From NCBI GenBank assembly GCA_028551475.1, contig CM052361.1:21031491-21095490 (forward strand): 64,000 bases of DNA. The letters run 5' to 3'. The translations under genes and the position numbers were made by a program. This document shows, in pieces, positions 11,204-23,601 of this stretch; position 1 is the stretch's first letter, and each line of letters starts with the position of its first letter. The stretch comes from Casuarina equisetifolia (lineage: Eukaryota > Streptophyta > Magnoliopsida > Fagales > Casuarinaceae). A model generated the notes under the pieces. It saw nothing but the letters and a program-made list of their open reading frames with translations, ran no database searches and had not been told where the DNA came from.

Positions 11204-13887
11204 CTATTCCGCAGCTTTGGGGGAAGAGCTCGGTGGATCCCATGGACATTCAGGAACAATACACGCGGATATCAGTTTGGCTGCATCAAGGGCCGCATGG
11301 AACTGTGTATGTCCTGCTGGCTTCGTAAATCTCAGCTCACCATCTTGTCTTTCATAGCAGCCCATGCACTGCATCTTCCTCTTCTGCACCTCATCCTTAA
11401 CTCTCTGAAGGGGAAAGGAAGACCATGTTAGTGTTATACATTCTATGGAATAAGCACAATCATTTCTCGCCTAGAAGAAACAAATCACTCATTTCTCGAG
11501 CCAACATTGAAGATTGAAGAAAGTAATGACAACAACAAGAGCCTATAATAACAAATTAGTGGCTACTACTATACAGTCAGACTCCTCCTCAGAGCCATTT
11601 TTTAGCGTGGAAAGCTTACTTTCCGTTCTGAAACAAAAGATCTGTCAGTAGAATCTGCAACATCTTTTATTTCTATGAGAAGCTCAAAAATGCAGCACTC
11701 CAGAACCTTCCTTTCCCTAGAAACATGAACATTTCCCCTTCACCATTTCCCACAGAAACAGGTACCCTAGTTTGGTAAACGAATTATGTCATATTCAGTT
11801 TGGCAATGCTAAAATTGAAAACCTGAGACAGTTCTGTTCATTCATATCAGGAACTCATTAAGGGACATAGAACTTGATTATGACTAGTTGTGTACGAAAA
11901 GCAAATTTAGGATGCAACCAACGCAATATGGTAAAAGGCATACATGGCAGGAAAACGACCAGCAATGATAGTATAACTACTCAAGTTATGAATTAAGATT
12001 TGCATATCTGCCGGTTTCCTACTGAAATTTTCCCTAATGAAGGGGCCACTACTCCACTCATCTATCAAAATATTTGATTGTTTCAACAGATAACACAAAG
12101 TTCACATTCAAATTCATTTTTAAAATTTGGTATCCGCTCCCTTTTGCCAATGGGTTAAATAATCACCCCCTAAGTATCAAGTATCATCTAAGCATATATC
12201 AGTAGCATCCCGTTCTTGATTATTATCTGCCTGCCTTTGCAATGACCCATCAAAGTGCGTAGTCTAAGGGATTTTATCCAAATCTCCTTGCTACTTGATT
12301 AATACAGTTAAAATATTCCAAACCATAGAGGACGGCATTATCAAATCTGAATAACATAGCACAGCTGTAACTCAATGACGACTTGCAAATCACACTCTCG
12401 GGCATGAGGAATACGTCCTCTAAATCCTTCCCTTCTTAACGTAGCATGTAAAAATGTTATCTCCCCATCAAAATGCGGTTGACAAATTGATTATACCAAT
12501 CGCAAGCAACTACTCTGTCTCAAACGGCAGCGAATGGACAAATCATATCTACATTAAAATGCAAGTATTTGTGGTTCCATTAATGAAAGCTGTACAAACA
12601 AACAACCATTGTTAATTCCATAACAAAGCACCAATATCTATTGTAACAATCATCAAATCCGGTATCTCATCAGTTACCCGCCAAAAACACCCGACCTCAA
12701 ATTCCAATCTCAATAAAAGCCTAAATGGTATCTTCTAGCAGTTAAGTCTCTCTCAAGAAATTGGCAACTGTAAGTAAAGACCCCTCTCCAGAAGCTAAAA
12801 GAGCCAAACTTGAGTCAATTAATGCTGGTGGTGGCAGAACACTACCACATTCTTTACAGAAGTTCTCCAGCGGCCTAATTTGCCTAACAACATATCCACC
12901 TACATGTGAAAGCTAGACACCAAGCTATAAAACATAAAAAAACATCAGGTATATAGTAAATACATACCCCAGCAATTTTAACACTGAAACAAAAAAGATA
13001 TCTCTGAAACAAACCTGCAACAGCCTGGAATCATACTTGGGCAGCCCAATTTGCGCAACAGCGAGCGACCCAAAAAGGTTCCCAACCAACGCCGCATCAG
13101 GCACAGCCAACCCTTGAAGTAGTCCCGCCACAAACCCACCCAGAAAACTATCCCCAGCACCCGTCGGATCAATCTGGTTCGCCACAAACGGCGCTACTTC
13201 TAATTCTCCATCCTTGCGATAAACCGTGCACCCGTCCTTTCCATGCGTCACCACCACACAGCACCACTTCCTCACCTCCTCCACTTCCATAAACAGAACC
13301 TCCTCCGACGAAGCCTTCAGGAACCCGATACGCGGTAAAAGTCGGAAGAACCTTGTATCATGCAAAGGCACATGCCTCACGGTCCCATCTACGGTGTCGA
13401 ATTCTCGGATAAGAGATTGGATATCCACAAACACTACATTGCAAATGTCGAGCATTCGCTCAAGCGTCTCTGGCGATATCTCGCCGCCGACACCGACAGC
13501 CATCCCGAAGTCGAACCTCGTCTCCGGAAGATCCGACGGCAAAATCGGGTCGCATGCGGCTACCCGTTTTAGGACGCGGTCCCTGTGCCCGTCCCCATCA
13601 ATCCCCGAGTCAAAATGCGCGTGGAACAGAGTTGTTACCGAACCGGGTATCACAATTGGGCTACAACTCGTCGTATAGGCAAAGTCCTGGCCAACCTTGG
13701 AGATCATGTTGTAGGAGATCGATAGACCATCAAGTACAACGGATATGAAGGAGGCGGCCCCACCGAGCGTCTGGGCTATAACGACGCCATCTCGGCTCAG
13801 CACATCGTGGCAGTAGTTCCCCACGATTAGGCCACAGCGAGAGAGACCTGCTTCTATGAACTTCGGTTCTTCTCGGTCTCTCACCAT
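11204..13887 (-). CDS. MIK: Inositol 3-kinase (pfkB carbohydrate kinase family), At5g58730-like
   Basis: Exon 1 is 13887-13015 (291 codons) and exon 2 is 11404-11204 (66 codons and stop), separated by a 1.6-kb intron; the protein is 357 aa. The pfkB fold is shown by the Gly-rich segment TLGGAASFIS (about 40-49), which helps bind substrate, and the signature DPTGAGDSFLGGF, whose Asp (about residue 246) is the expected catalytic base. The family phosphorylates myo-inositol to inositol 3-phosphate with ATP, an entry step of the lipid-independent route to phytate, in the cytosol. The C-terminal exon (VKDEVQKRKMQC, LRFTKPAGHTQFHAALDAAKL) matches the plant inositol kinase tail and would be missed by open-frame reading alone. 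Exon 1 is GC-rich, which creates long antisense shadow frames. The SMR and NudC-like neighbours are the same as in Arabidopsis. Confidence 0.92.
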
Positions 13888-15023
13888 GACTGCTTTGGTG
13901 GGTAACGATCGAAATTTGATTGTGTAATTCGTGGGAGAGCTTAGCGGCCAGTCTTGTCTTGAGAGGGACCATGAAAAGCCAGGGGGAAGTACATAAGATG
14001 AGATAGATATCTAGCCAATGAAAGACAGACAAAAGTGGCGTTGTTTGGGTTGAGGTGGGCGGGAGTGCCTGGGTGTAGTGAAAATCTGTGTCGCGCCAGG
14101 GAGGAGCTGTTGTTTATATAGGGACGGTCGTTTTGGCTCTGCACAATCGCTTTGGTTTCAGGAACTGTCAGAAAGTGACTGATTAGACTTCCGGATACAG
14201 TGCCATCGTTGAGAAAGAATATCTTTTTTTCAAAAAAAGAAAAAACAGCAATGGATGCGTGGATGCTCCACTCTCCGCCATGAAACGCCTTGCTGTTTTA
14301 TCTGCAAATTCGAAGATAAAGGATAACTTCCGGCGAAATGGCCAGCTGCCTAATTCACTGGCAGAACTTATTACAACTTAGGTTGTAGTGTCGGATATGG
14401 ACGCAAACGAAGCAGTCTCAAATTGGAACTACATCTTTGGAAGAGAATATCCATTTGATTGTTCTAATAATCTTGGCAATCTGTTGCATCTACGGCCACG
14501 ACACGGTACTTGGGAATATGATTCTGCTTCTTTTACAACCGTTTCAAGTGGGTGCTTTAATTGTTGATCACTGCTTTAGAACATAATGTTCCTTGATAAG
14601 CATGGCGTGTGGTGTTGGTAACTCTGCAACCTGGGTTCACAGGAAAACCTTTTCTTTTCAGGCTTTGTTGGGTATCGTTTACTTTTCTATGCTTTCTTAA
14701 ATCTCAACGTTATAACTGAACCAAAAGCAGCAGTCGTTTTCTCAATCTACCTGGTGCACCTGCTTAACGCAAGGCTGCGATGAATCATATAACAGGATCC
14801 TCGATGACATATTTGAAATAAGGAACAGGAAATCAGACAAACTAGCAACCACAAATGGTATGTGATGTTAGTTCATTTGGTACAGAGATTTACACTAAGT
14901 TTGGTAGATAAACTAATCATACAAGTCATTCGCACCATTGAGTCTGGAACCAGCATGAAAAACCATTTTATTTACTAGATCTCAGACACGAGTTTAAGTT
15001 AGCAATTCACCAAGCAGTGACGA
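13888..15023. other. Intergenic: inositol kinase promoter and NudC-like 3' UTR
   Basis: Positions 13888 to about 14300 hold the leader and promoter of the kinase gene, including the TATA box at 14113-14120. The remainder should carry the 3' UTR of the NudC-like gene, which ends at 15024 on the same strand. I see no further gene, repeat array or RNA gene. Confidence 0.6.
14113..14120 (-). promoter_or_regulatory. Probable TATA box of the inositol kinase gene
   Basis: The minus strand reads CCCTATATAAACA here, about 226 bp upstream of the ATG at 13887. This predicts a leader of roughly 200 nt. It is the best TATA match in the upstream region; the TSS is inferred. Confidence 0.55.
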
Positions 15024-17006
15024 TCAATCAGTGCGAATCCCACCCATAAATGTCCTTGGATCCGGACATGCTCCAGAAAATTGAGCTTGTGAGAAGTCAA
15101 AACCTGGGTTCTGCAGGAAGAAACAAAACGTTAACAGAAGAGAGCCAAGGTATTATACACGACACCAAGCATTTCAAGCTATCATCAATTTCGTTCCTAT
15201 TTGGTTTATGAAAACCTAGTATTGTATAAAAAACTTCAATTTGACACAAATGGCTTGATTTATAAGAATAATTACGCAAAATATTATACAAAGTGCATAA
15301 CTTGGGGTTCAAAATATCTCTGCTTGTTATTTGAGTTCCAGGTTAAGATACCAAAAAACTGTATGGTGAAATTTTCAACAATCCTGTTCTTAGACTGCTT
15401 TAAGAAGACTGACGCACCGAAGCCACAGAAAGGCAATTCATCCAAAAACGTAACATAATGAGCTGAAACAGGAGAGAGCGTGATAAGCACCCTCATCTCC
15501 TAGCCCGGGAATAAAACAAAGTATCTGGCATCTTAAATAAACAAAACCTTAAATTTTAGTGTTTCTCGGGCATTGTTAGATGAAATAAAAACACAAACAA
15601 TAAAAGGTGGCAGTTTCAAGAACTAGTAACAATATAGTTTGGTGCAATTGACAACTTTGCCTGGATCTTGAAGAAATGACTAGAACACTAAGATTCCACT
15701 CTTGATTTGAAATTGTCTTACTTACCATGAGATGAACGGCTATCTAAAATCATGGCTCAATTCACACTGAAATCTCAAGACTGCTCCTCATTTCGTTCAT
15801 GAGACATGGTTTTAACTAAATTGTACTGATCCTTGTTGGTTGCAGAACGGGGACTAGGGAGTTTAACAATGGAACAACTAACAACAAAAATCAGTGCTAA
15901 TCAAATTGCTGGATCCTAGCCATGACAAAGGGCCATTAAGTTTCAAGATTTAAGATAAAATTCAGTCAGAAGCAAACTAGCAGGTGGAGCAGAACAAAAT
16001 TTTCAAGAAGCATGATAAAGTGAACTTCACAGGCACAATGAATCCAAATAATGATATCAAATATAACAGTATGTCAAGTAAGCAATTCACCTCTTCTTGG
16101 AATCTCTGAAGCATTAGGCGCTTCTGCTCCAGATCAGAGGCGTAAGCATCAAGCTGACCTTGACCCAAAATGGGTGAAGACCAGGTCTGACCTTTGTCCC
16201 TCTTCTGCAGTGTTATGTGCATTATATCATCCTCTGTCAAGCAAAAACCCCATAAAATATGTGAAGAAGTAAAGAGGAAATACAGGTTGTTTATCATTTG
16301 AGACACGAAAACAACAAAAACCACAATATACTCATTTCAATTTCTAGTTTTCATCTCAAGAAAAACAGAACATATAACATCTCCCTTTAAGATTTCCTAT
16401 AGCCTCCCGAAAACTGTTGTCAAATACCACAACCACAGAAGGCGAAAGTATTCTCATTTTCTGATACTTTATCCTAGATTTTTTTGGGAACCCGAAAAGG
16501 ATCCCTTATTCGCTATCACAAAAACAGTAATCTAAGGCAAACAAGACATTACCGAGGGTCCAGAAACAAGAATCAGTCTTCACCGGAGATGCGAGCTCGT
16601 GCTACGAAACAAAAACCCAACAATTTAAACAAATCAGCGAACTGGCTGGAAACCCAATTTTCAAAGGCCCAATCAAAATCAAAATCAGAAGCAAACAAGA
16701 AACAGACGTTAAGGTACGGAGGGTTCCCCTTGATGCCGACTTCGACGTGCTTCGACTGAATCTTGCAATAGAATTGCTTCGTATGAACGTTTGGCGGAAG
16801 CTCTATGTACATGTTCACCTCGTCCAGCGTCTGGTCCCACTCGAAAACCTTCTGACCTGAAACGAATCAAACGGGAATTGAAACAAAATAATAATACGAA
16901 GAAACCTAAACAACTTTTTCAATCGCCGAAACCCGAAATCAAACAAAACCAACAGACCATTATGGGTGAAGCTGTGGCGCTTCTCTGGTGCCAACTTCTC
17001 TGCCAT
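15024..17006 (-). CDS. NudC-like CS-domain (HSP20-like) protein, At5g58740-like
   Basis: Five exons join in frame: 17006-16958, 16856-16708, 16601-16553, 16233-16091 and 15110-15024. They encode 158 aa, the size I recall for the Arabidopsis orthologue. It starts MAEKLAPEKRHSFTHNGQ, and the CS domain (about 17-105) shows VFEWDQTLDEVNMYIELPP, KIQSKHVEVGIKG, SFWT- or CFWTLEDD-type core and IMHITLQKRDKGQTW. The tail is NPGFDFSQAQFSG to FMGGIRTD. CS/NudC proteins are ATP-independent co-chaperones that work with HSP90 and dynein-type clients; plant relatives take part in heat tolerance and development. The ATG at 17004-17006 was chosen because the family begins MAEKL; the open frame runs further upstream but without an ATG. 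Two of the exons are only 49 bp, so simple open-frame reading shows just fragments. Confidence 0.94.
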
Positions 17007-17394
17007 GTTCTGGATTACCTCTCTCTGCCCCAAGCTCTGGTTTTTGGTTTGTCTTGAAGCTTCCAATGAGAAAGTGCAGACGTTCGTGAAACGACCCCGT
17101 CTTTTGCGACATTTTACGTTTACTGCTTCTAATTTAGTTAATTAGCTTAAGAGCTCCGACAAACTTGGGCCTGTTTTATTAAAGTCCATACTTACTTTGA
17201 TTTCTGTATTATTAAAAGATGCGACTGTTCTTCATCCGTTAATTGCATATAGGTACCACGCTTAATATAATGTTGAGTCTTTTAAACCTATTATTGGCAT
17301 GGTGTCATTTGCCACCAAAACAATCCTATGGAGATTGGAGAAAAGAAGCATATAATTAAGGTTAAATAAAAAAAAAATCTCTAATTATTAAGTT

Positions 17395-17397
<3 letters not shown>

Positions 17398-17426
<29 letters not shown>
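17398..17426. repeat. (TA)n microsatellite
   Basis: About 14 uninterrupted TA units upstream of the NudC-like gene, in intergenic DNA. Confidence 0.95.
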
Positions 17427-17428
<2 letters not shown>

Positions 17429-18692
17429 TAGGATGGGGAGAAGTGTTGAACTTGGGACCTCTTTGTCCCATGTCACTTTGAATTAGTTTTTAGACCAGGG
17501 TTTAGGCTTTTTAACATGTGTTTTTCTTTTTTTTTGTTTCATTTGGAAATGTTAATTTCTGACCACTCTCTCCTTTTTCCTTTTTTTTTTTTTGCTCCTC
17601 AAAAGAAAATCCTTAATTTGATTCTCATGTTTAGTAGAGTCAAACACATTCCCCATAAACAACGCTTTAAGAAAGTCATACTAGCTACTAAAAAGGAAAT
17701 AAGATTCTATTTCACCGAGAAACTGAGATTTGACACTTTATTTTCAACATGTCTTTGATGTTCTAAGTAAATGATCTAATGTAGGTGTGTAATTACCTCT
17801 AAGAAAACGTACATAATCATATTAAATATAAAGGTAGCTGTATCTAATTTTTTGCATATTTATTAGGTTAAGGAACTAGCTTTGTCTGTGCTTAAAATAT
17901 GAAACAAACCTTTGATTTCTTCTTTGGTCTGCGAAACATGTCCAGCTCTCTTGGTTGAAGTTTCCTAGTTGTTGAGTATGGACTTGGGCAATGTAATGGC
18001 AACTTTACGTGTGTTCACATACCATGTTACTGGAGTTTTAAAGGCAAGGAACTCAAAGCGGGCAAGCTAAGCAAGACATCATTACATGTAGTGCTGCTAA
18101 AGCTTAACATAATAACTAACTTATAGACTAAGATCAAACCTCGTGTGATAACGCCAAGTTTGAGACCGTGAGATCCATCCCTGTCTGTCTATTCTTCGTA
18201 CAACGAAATGGGAAAAGTTCTTACACGAGTATTACAACATGGTAGGCCCATGTACTAAGTATTATAACTTAGCTTAATACAGACCGCACGATATGCAGAG
18301 ATCACACAGGATATAGAGGCTGTCGGTAGATATCCACTGTTAATCAGATGGGCATGGTAGAAAGTGAAGTCTTGAGCCTCCTTCCTAATTTGGTGGGAAG
18401 CGTTCGGAAATGGCAGTATGTATACAGTTAGGCATCATATTCGGGTCGGCGGATTATGGCTCACGGGTCACCCATTTCGGACGGCAAGGATGAGACTGTG
18501 TGGGGAAGCTTCGTCCAGCCTTTTCTTCATACCCCATCAAATAAACGATTGTTCATGATTTTGTCCATGTTTTGCTGATAAATCCCAGAAAAAAGGATGG
18601 CCGTTTGATTCTCTCCCAGATGCCTTGAAAATTCCACGAAATTTCGAACTCTAGGGTACGATGCATGGTACGCATAATGCTGCTTCCTCAAG

Positions 18693-18845
18693 CATCCCAA
18701 TGGCATTGGATTTTATTTACTAGACTCTTATTATCATCCCAATGGCATTGGATTTTATTTACTAGACTCTTATTATCATCCCAATGGCATTGGATTTTAT
18801 TTACTAGACTCTTATTATCATCCCAATGGCATTGGATTTTATTTC
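18693..18845. repeat. 42-bp tandem repeat, about 3.6 copies
   Basis: Units begin CATCCCAATGGCATTGGATT at 18693, 18735, 18777 and 18819. The first three full units look identical by eye and the fourth is cut off near 18845. The unit contains the imperfect palindrome CCAATGGCATTGG. The near-identity suggests recent expansion by slippage or unequal exchange. Because 42 is a multiple of 3, the array keeps one frame open and gives a spurious repetitive protein. Confidence 0.96.
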
Positions 18846-20805
18846 CTGGCAATTCAATCTTTGAACAAATTTATTTTTTCTTGGAATCCTTAAAGAACAG
18901 TCATGTTTGTCTGCTTCCCTGTTTCTCGTAAGCGAAGTTCTCAACATAAGGAATGCACAATCCCGTCGCTTATTTACCTGACGAGCTAATGCTTGGAGTT
19001 TACCCTTAGTCCTTTGGAACCGTTTCAGCGACCGCAGTGCGCTTCCCATGCACGACGAACGTCCAGCTTCCCATGAGACACTTTTTTTTGCGTGCAATCA
19101 ACTTCTAACTACGGGTTCAAAATGCTTGTAAGTGATAAAGGGGAAGATGACAAGTCTAATCGACGGTATCAGTACTCACCCACTAGGCTGGGAATGCAGG
19201 GGCCTGGGGTCGTTTCTACAGGAGTTAGAAGGTGAATTAGTAGATCATTGGCGTGGCATCTGGGGAAGAAATTCTTCAAACTAATACTAAAAGTCTAGGT
19301 GGCCCATGAACTTTTGATGGAACGTTGTTTTAACTATGGTCGAACTATCATGATGAAACTAGCATACTCATGTAAGGAATAGAGATTGTTCTTGCACACA
19401 AAGGTCTCACCATTTTTTCAAAGATATGGTACTTTTTATAATGCTAAGATAAACTCATGTGCCACTATACTTTAATATTTCTTAAATTAATTTACATTTC
19501 CATAAAAAGAAAAGGTGTCACATTTATCACTAGGCATGGAGATACACTCTCCCATGTACAAAATGTTCATCCATTTTGTTAGAAAGCCTAGAGTTTAATC
19601 TAAAAATTAATTTATAAATTAAAGAAACCATTCCTTAATTTATATTTTGAGTTAAGATAATACCTCTCCAATGTAGGATTATGTCCTCAACATATCTTAT
19701 TTGGAATGAAAAAAAGGTCATCATAAATTGGTTTATAATTCAGCCTAAAAGTTAGCTTATAAATTTAAAAAAGTAAATCTATATTTAAATATCAATTAGA
19801 GCTTTTTTCTTGTTTGTGATTTTGTTTTCAATATTTTACTACAATCTAATATTCTTAAAAAAGTTTAAAGTTGAACAAGAGGTAAGAATTGATCTACTTG
19901 AGCTCTAATATCATATAAGCATATATATAGTTTGATTCAAAAGTTAGTTCATAAAATAAATGAAACAAATTTGGATTGCTTCTTTTCGAAGTAGGACTTT
20001 TCAGTCTCAATTGTTTTTAATGTATGAACATGCATTGCTTATTCATTTTCACAGATATTTTGAAACATCATTAGCTTTTTCACCTTGCGACGGAAACATT
20101 TATTCCCTTTTGAGCAACAAGCTACCCCATAGGAAACAACCAGTGTAGCGTGCTTTAAACATATCCACGGGTCCCTCTCATGCTTAATTATTGTTCTTAA
20201 CAGCAAGACAGAGCAAATTAGACAATGCTGTTCATATTATGGATAGCTAGTATACAGCATCAATACACAATGCGTGTTCAAGCGATTCGTAGATTGTATT
20301 CCCTGTAATTTTCGGTCTTCCAGATCAGATTATCCCAAATAATTGTACGAACAGTGCCGTACCGACATTTTTTTCACAGATTTTTCTTACAATGCGACAT
20401 GGGTTACCATGTAACTAACTCGTCTTTTGGTCCCATGGATTGGATGCGTGCCTAAAAGATAAATAAAAATGGTAATTCCTAGGTGAAAGCAAAGTGGCAT
20501 ACGCACGACAAGCAACAGCTGAGAGTATACCAGGTTTTCGCCACCTTAACGATGTTGTATGGTGGTAGTGATGTGTGGTATAGATAGATATCCATTGAAT
20601 CTGTTCGTCCTTCTTATCTGTGTGCTTTACCATGCGAAACGTATAACATGCTACCTGTTTGCCAAACTTCGACGAGGAAGTGGCAATACCACGGGTACGT
20701 GGAGGCTCATGCAAGATGGAAACAAGCGCTGGGAAGATTCCCGGAAGCTGCTAAATACACGATAAAACAGTGCCTCGAGTCTTTCAATCTACAAGAAGCT
20801 TGTCC

Positions 20806-20812
20806 TATATAA
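20806..20812 (+). promoter_or_regulatory. Probable TATA box of the CAX gene
   Basis: CCTATATAAC lies about 90 bp upstream of the ATG at 20900, predicting a leader of about 60 nt. Confidence 0.6.
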
Positions 20813-20899
20813 CATCCTGAACAATACCACAAAGAGAGAGTACTCTCAGGGCGTTCTCCGGTCGTTTTTAGGGGATCACAAGTGGGGCTAGCGGTGTCA

Positions 20900-23601
20900 A
20901 TGGATTCACGACAAGAGTCCTTGAACAGCATGGAAAACGGTGACTCCAAGGGCTCGACGGAGAAGGAGCTTTACGGCAGGCGGACACCGCAGAACGTGTC
21001 GTCCTCGATTCTACGCAAGAAGTCGGATCCAGTACTTGTGTCAAGAATTAGGTTCAAAATGGTTAGACAGTTGTTGGCCAATTTGCAAGAGGTGATCCTT
21101 GGCACGAAGCTCGCCGTGCTCTTCCCCGCCGTTCCCTTGGCCATCGCTGCAGACGTTTATAACTTTGGAAGAGTAAGTGTGATTTTGGGAACAGATTAAT
21201 GCTTATTTAAAACACCCAAATCTTGATCACGTAGAACCATGAAGGAATATGTCTATATTTACATCTTCTGATGCTGCTAATCGCTATTCTTTTTGTGAAC
21301 ATAGCCTTGGATTTTCGCTTTGAGCTTACTTGGACTCGCCCCGCTTGCTGAACGTGTCAGCTTTCTAACAGAGTACGTTGGAAATTCATTCTATAAATTA
21401 ATCGGACTTAAAATAAATATTCCAATTATTTTCTGACAGCCGCTATTTTTATTATTTTAAACTCAGGCAAATTGCCTACTACACTGGTCCAACGGGTATG
21501 TCTTCTGGATCCCATTCCTCGAACTAGTTCATATTTGGTTAATGTTCATCTAAGGATTTAAGAAAATGGGTTTCTGATTCATATTTGCAGTCGGTGGCCT
21601 CCTGAATGCCACATGTGGCAATGCAACAGAGCTGATAATTGCCTTATTTGGTCTTCGTCAAAGCAAAATACATGTTGTGAAGTACTCTCTTTTGGGTTCC
21701 ATCCTTTCAAACCTTCTTCTTGTTCTTGGCACCTCTCTCCTCTGTGGAGGATTGGCCAACCTTGGAAAGGAACAAAGATATGATAGAGTAACACACTCAT
21801 CCCGTTTCTTATGAGCCTTTACATCAACAATTTTACGCACAAATTATTGTGATTTTCTTTTTCCTAAATCCTGTTTGGCTCAACAGAAACAGGCAGATGT
21901 GAACTCGCTTCTTCTTCTGCTTGGACTGCTGTGCCACCTGCTGCCCTTGCTGCTGAAAAATGTCGCAGGGATTGGCAATTCCGCGGCTCTCTATACCCTT
22001 CAGTTGTCAAGAGCAAGCAGCATCGTCATGCTTATAGCATATGTTATATACATCTTCTTCCAATTAAAAACCCACCGGGAGTTGTTTGATTCACAAGAGG
22101 TGATTAGTCCTTGCGATAAAGCTAGAGGAAAACAAGTTTTTCCCAGTTAACAATGAAGTTCATCGTGATTAACTTGTCTTCCTAATTTGCAAGCATCTTC
22201 CTAAAATCTTACCATAATAGCTGATGTACAACTACTTAATTTTGTTGTTGTAAATTGTAGTTCATTTTTGGATTTTTCTTGATGAAGTATTATGTCTAAA
22301 AGAAACTGTCCAAAAGCTTGAAGGTATATCCTTGATAACCTTTTCTCGAACTACTTTTATCTGTAAAGATTACTTGGATGGAATCCAAGGATTAAATAGT
22401 CATATCCATTATTTCAACCAAAGTGCAAATATCACAAAATAAATTAATTAATTAGTATTTAAAATACGACAAAGATGAGATAGTGACGGTTTAAGAGTTA
22501 AGAATTTGTCAGTGTTATTGATTAAAGATTCTTATTCATAAGTGACTTAGGATTTAATATCTAAAAAATAAGTTTATAAATTCTTCTTACTAATTAAAGA
22601 TTTATTTTGGTGCAATGGTCAGGATGACGAGGAGGAAGAAGAACATGCGGTGATAGGATTTTGGAGTTCTTTTACTTGGCTGGTTGGTATGACAAGTATC
22701 ATATCCGTGCTATCCGAGTATGTTGTTGGAACAATTGAGGTAAGTTAACCTTTTCAGTGTAAAACCGTACACTCCATGGCATGGTTCATGCTTTTAATGA
22801 ACTATCTTTTCTCAATTAGGCCGCATCAGATTCTTGGGGAATTTCTGTCAGCTTCATCAGCATCATTTTGCTACCAATAGTCGGAAATGCAGCAGAACAT
22901 GCTGGATCAATCATATTCGCATTCAAGAACAAGTTGGTAGGACATGTGACTTTTTTTTTAACTTTTTAAAATCTTGAAGGTATCATAATTTAGTTTAACT
23001 TGTACAAAATCCTGGGTATCGTGCAGGATATATCTCTGGGTGTGGCTTTGGGGTCTGCAACTCAAATTTCCATGTTTGTGGTAAGATTGAATAAACCCAG
23101 AAACACCAAGTCCTTCAAACAATTTATTGCACAAAATTCTCATTATCCATCAAATCCAGGTTCCTCTAAGCGTAGTTGTTGCTTGGATAATGGGCATCCA
23201 AATGGATCTAGATTTCAGTCTCCTGGAAACTGGCTCTCTTGGTTTCACGATAATTGTCACAGCCTTCACTTTACAGGTTCCTACTTTATCAATTTCATCC
23301 TTGCCTTTGCTATGTCAAGTACTATTTTTCAGCTTTTAGAGATCAGTAATAACACATATGCCACTATTTTGCAGGATGGAACGTCGCATTATATGAAAGG
23401 GGTCGTTCTCTTCCTATGCTACGTTGTTATCGGTGCTTGCTTTTTTGTTCATAAAATCCCTCAGAGTAAGTGCCTGCCCAAACAGCAATATAAACAACCA
23501 TAGATGCGATTAAATCTCCAATAACGTCTGCAATTTTCATGACAGATCAAACAAGCAACAACTTAGGAGTTGGAGTACTCTCTGGAGTCTTGACCGCTTG
23601 A
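20900..23601 (+). CDS. CAX: Vacuolar cation/proton exchanger, CAX1/CAX3 clade
   Basis: Eleven exons join in frame: 20900-21172, 21305-21372, 21467-21495, 21591-21787, 21887-22099, 22623-22739, 22820-22936, 23027-23080, 23160-23276, 23375-23465 and 23546-23601. The protein is 443 aa, usual for a type I CAX. It uses the vacuolar proton gradient to load Ca2+ (and other divalent ions) into the vacuole. The two Ca2+/H+ exchange repeats are clear: [16 protein letters not shown] (about 127-142) and [13 protein letters not shown] (about 316-328), whose Glu residues line the ion site. The acidic loop between the two halves is DDEEEEEH (261-268). The N-terminus carries the family's LRKKSD segment, part of the autoinhibitory region, before [13 protein letters not shown]. 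It ends in SGVLTA. It is close to CAX1/CAX3 but the exact orthologue is not settled. Exon 3 is only 29 bp. Confidence 0.94.

Larger units (their letters stand above)
17007..20899. other. Long intergenic region between the divergent NudC-like and CAX genes
   Basis: The NudC-like gene runs left and CAX runs right, so both promoters should lie at the ends of this 3.9-kb stretch. It contains a (TA)n tract at 17398-17426, poly-T runs near 17530-17592, a 42-bp tandem array at 18693-18845 and AT-rich DNA from 19300 to 20150. Open frames here (such as 18665-18931, 20415-20714) have no family resemblance; the first is produced by the tandem array. I see no supported gene. Confidence 0.6.

Noticed and set aside
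13226..13748. Long plus-strand open frames across 13226-13748
   Set aside because: They are antisense to the GC-rich exon 1 of the inositol kinase, which has clear pfkB motifs.
17007..17066. Upstream extension of the NudC-like frame to 17066
   Set aside because: It begins with TTG, not ATG, and family members start at MAEKL.
18693..18845. CRISPR-like array
   Set aside because: Units are directly adjacent with no unique spacers, in a plant nuclear genome.
18665..18931. Repetitive 88-aa frame with four copies of a hydrophobic repeat
   Set aside because: It is an artefact of the 42-bp tandem array; 42 is divisible by 3, so the frame stays open. No promoter or homologue.
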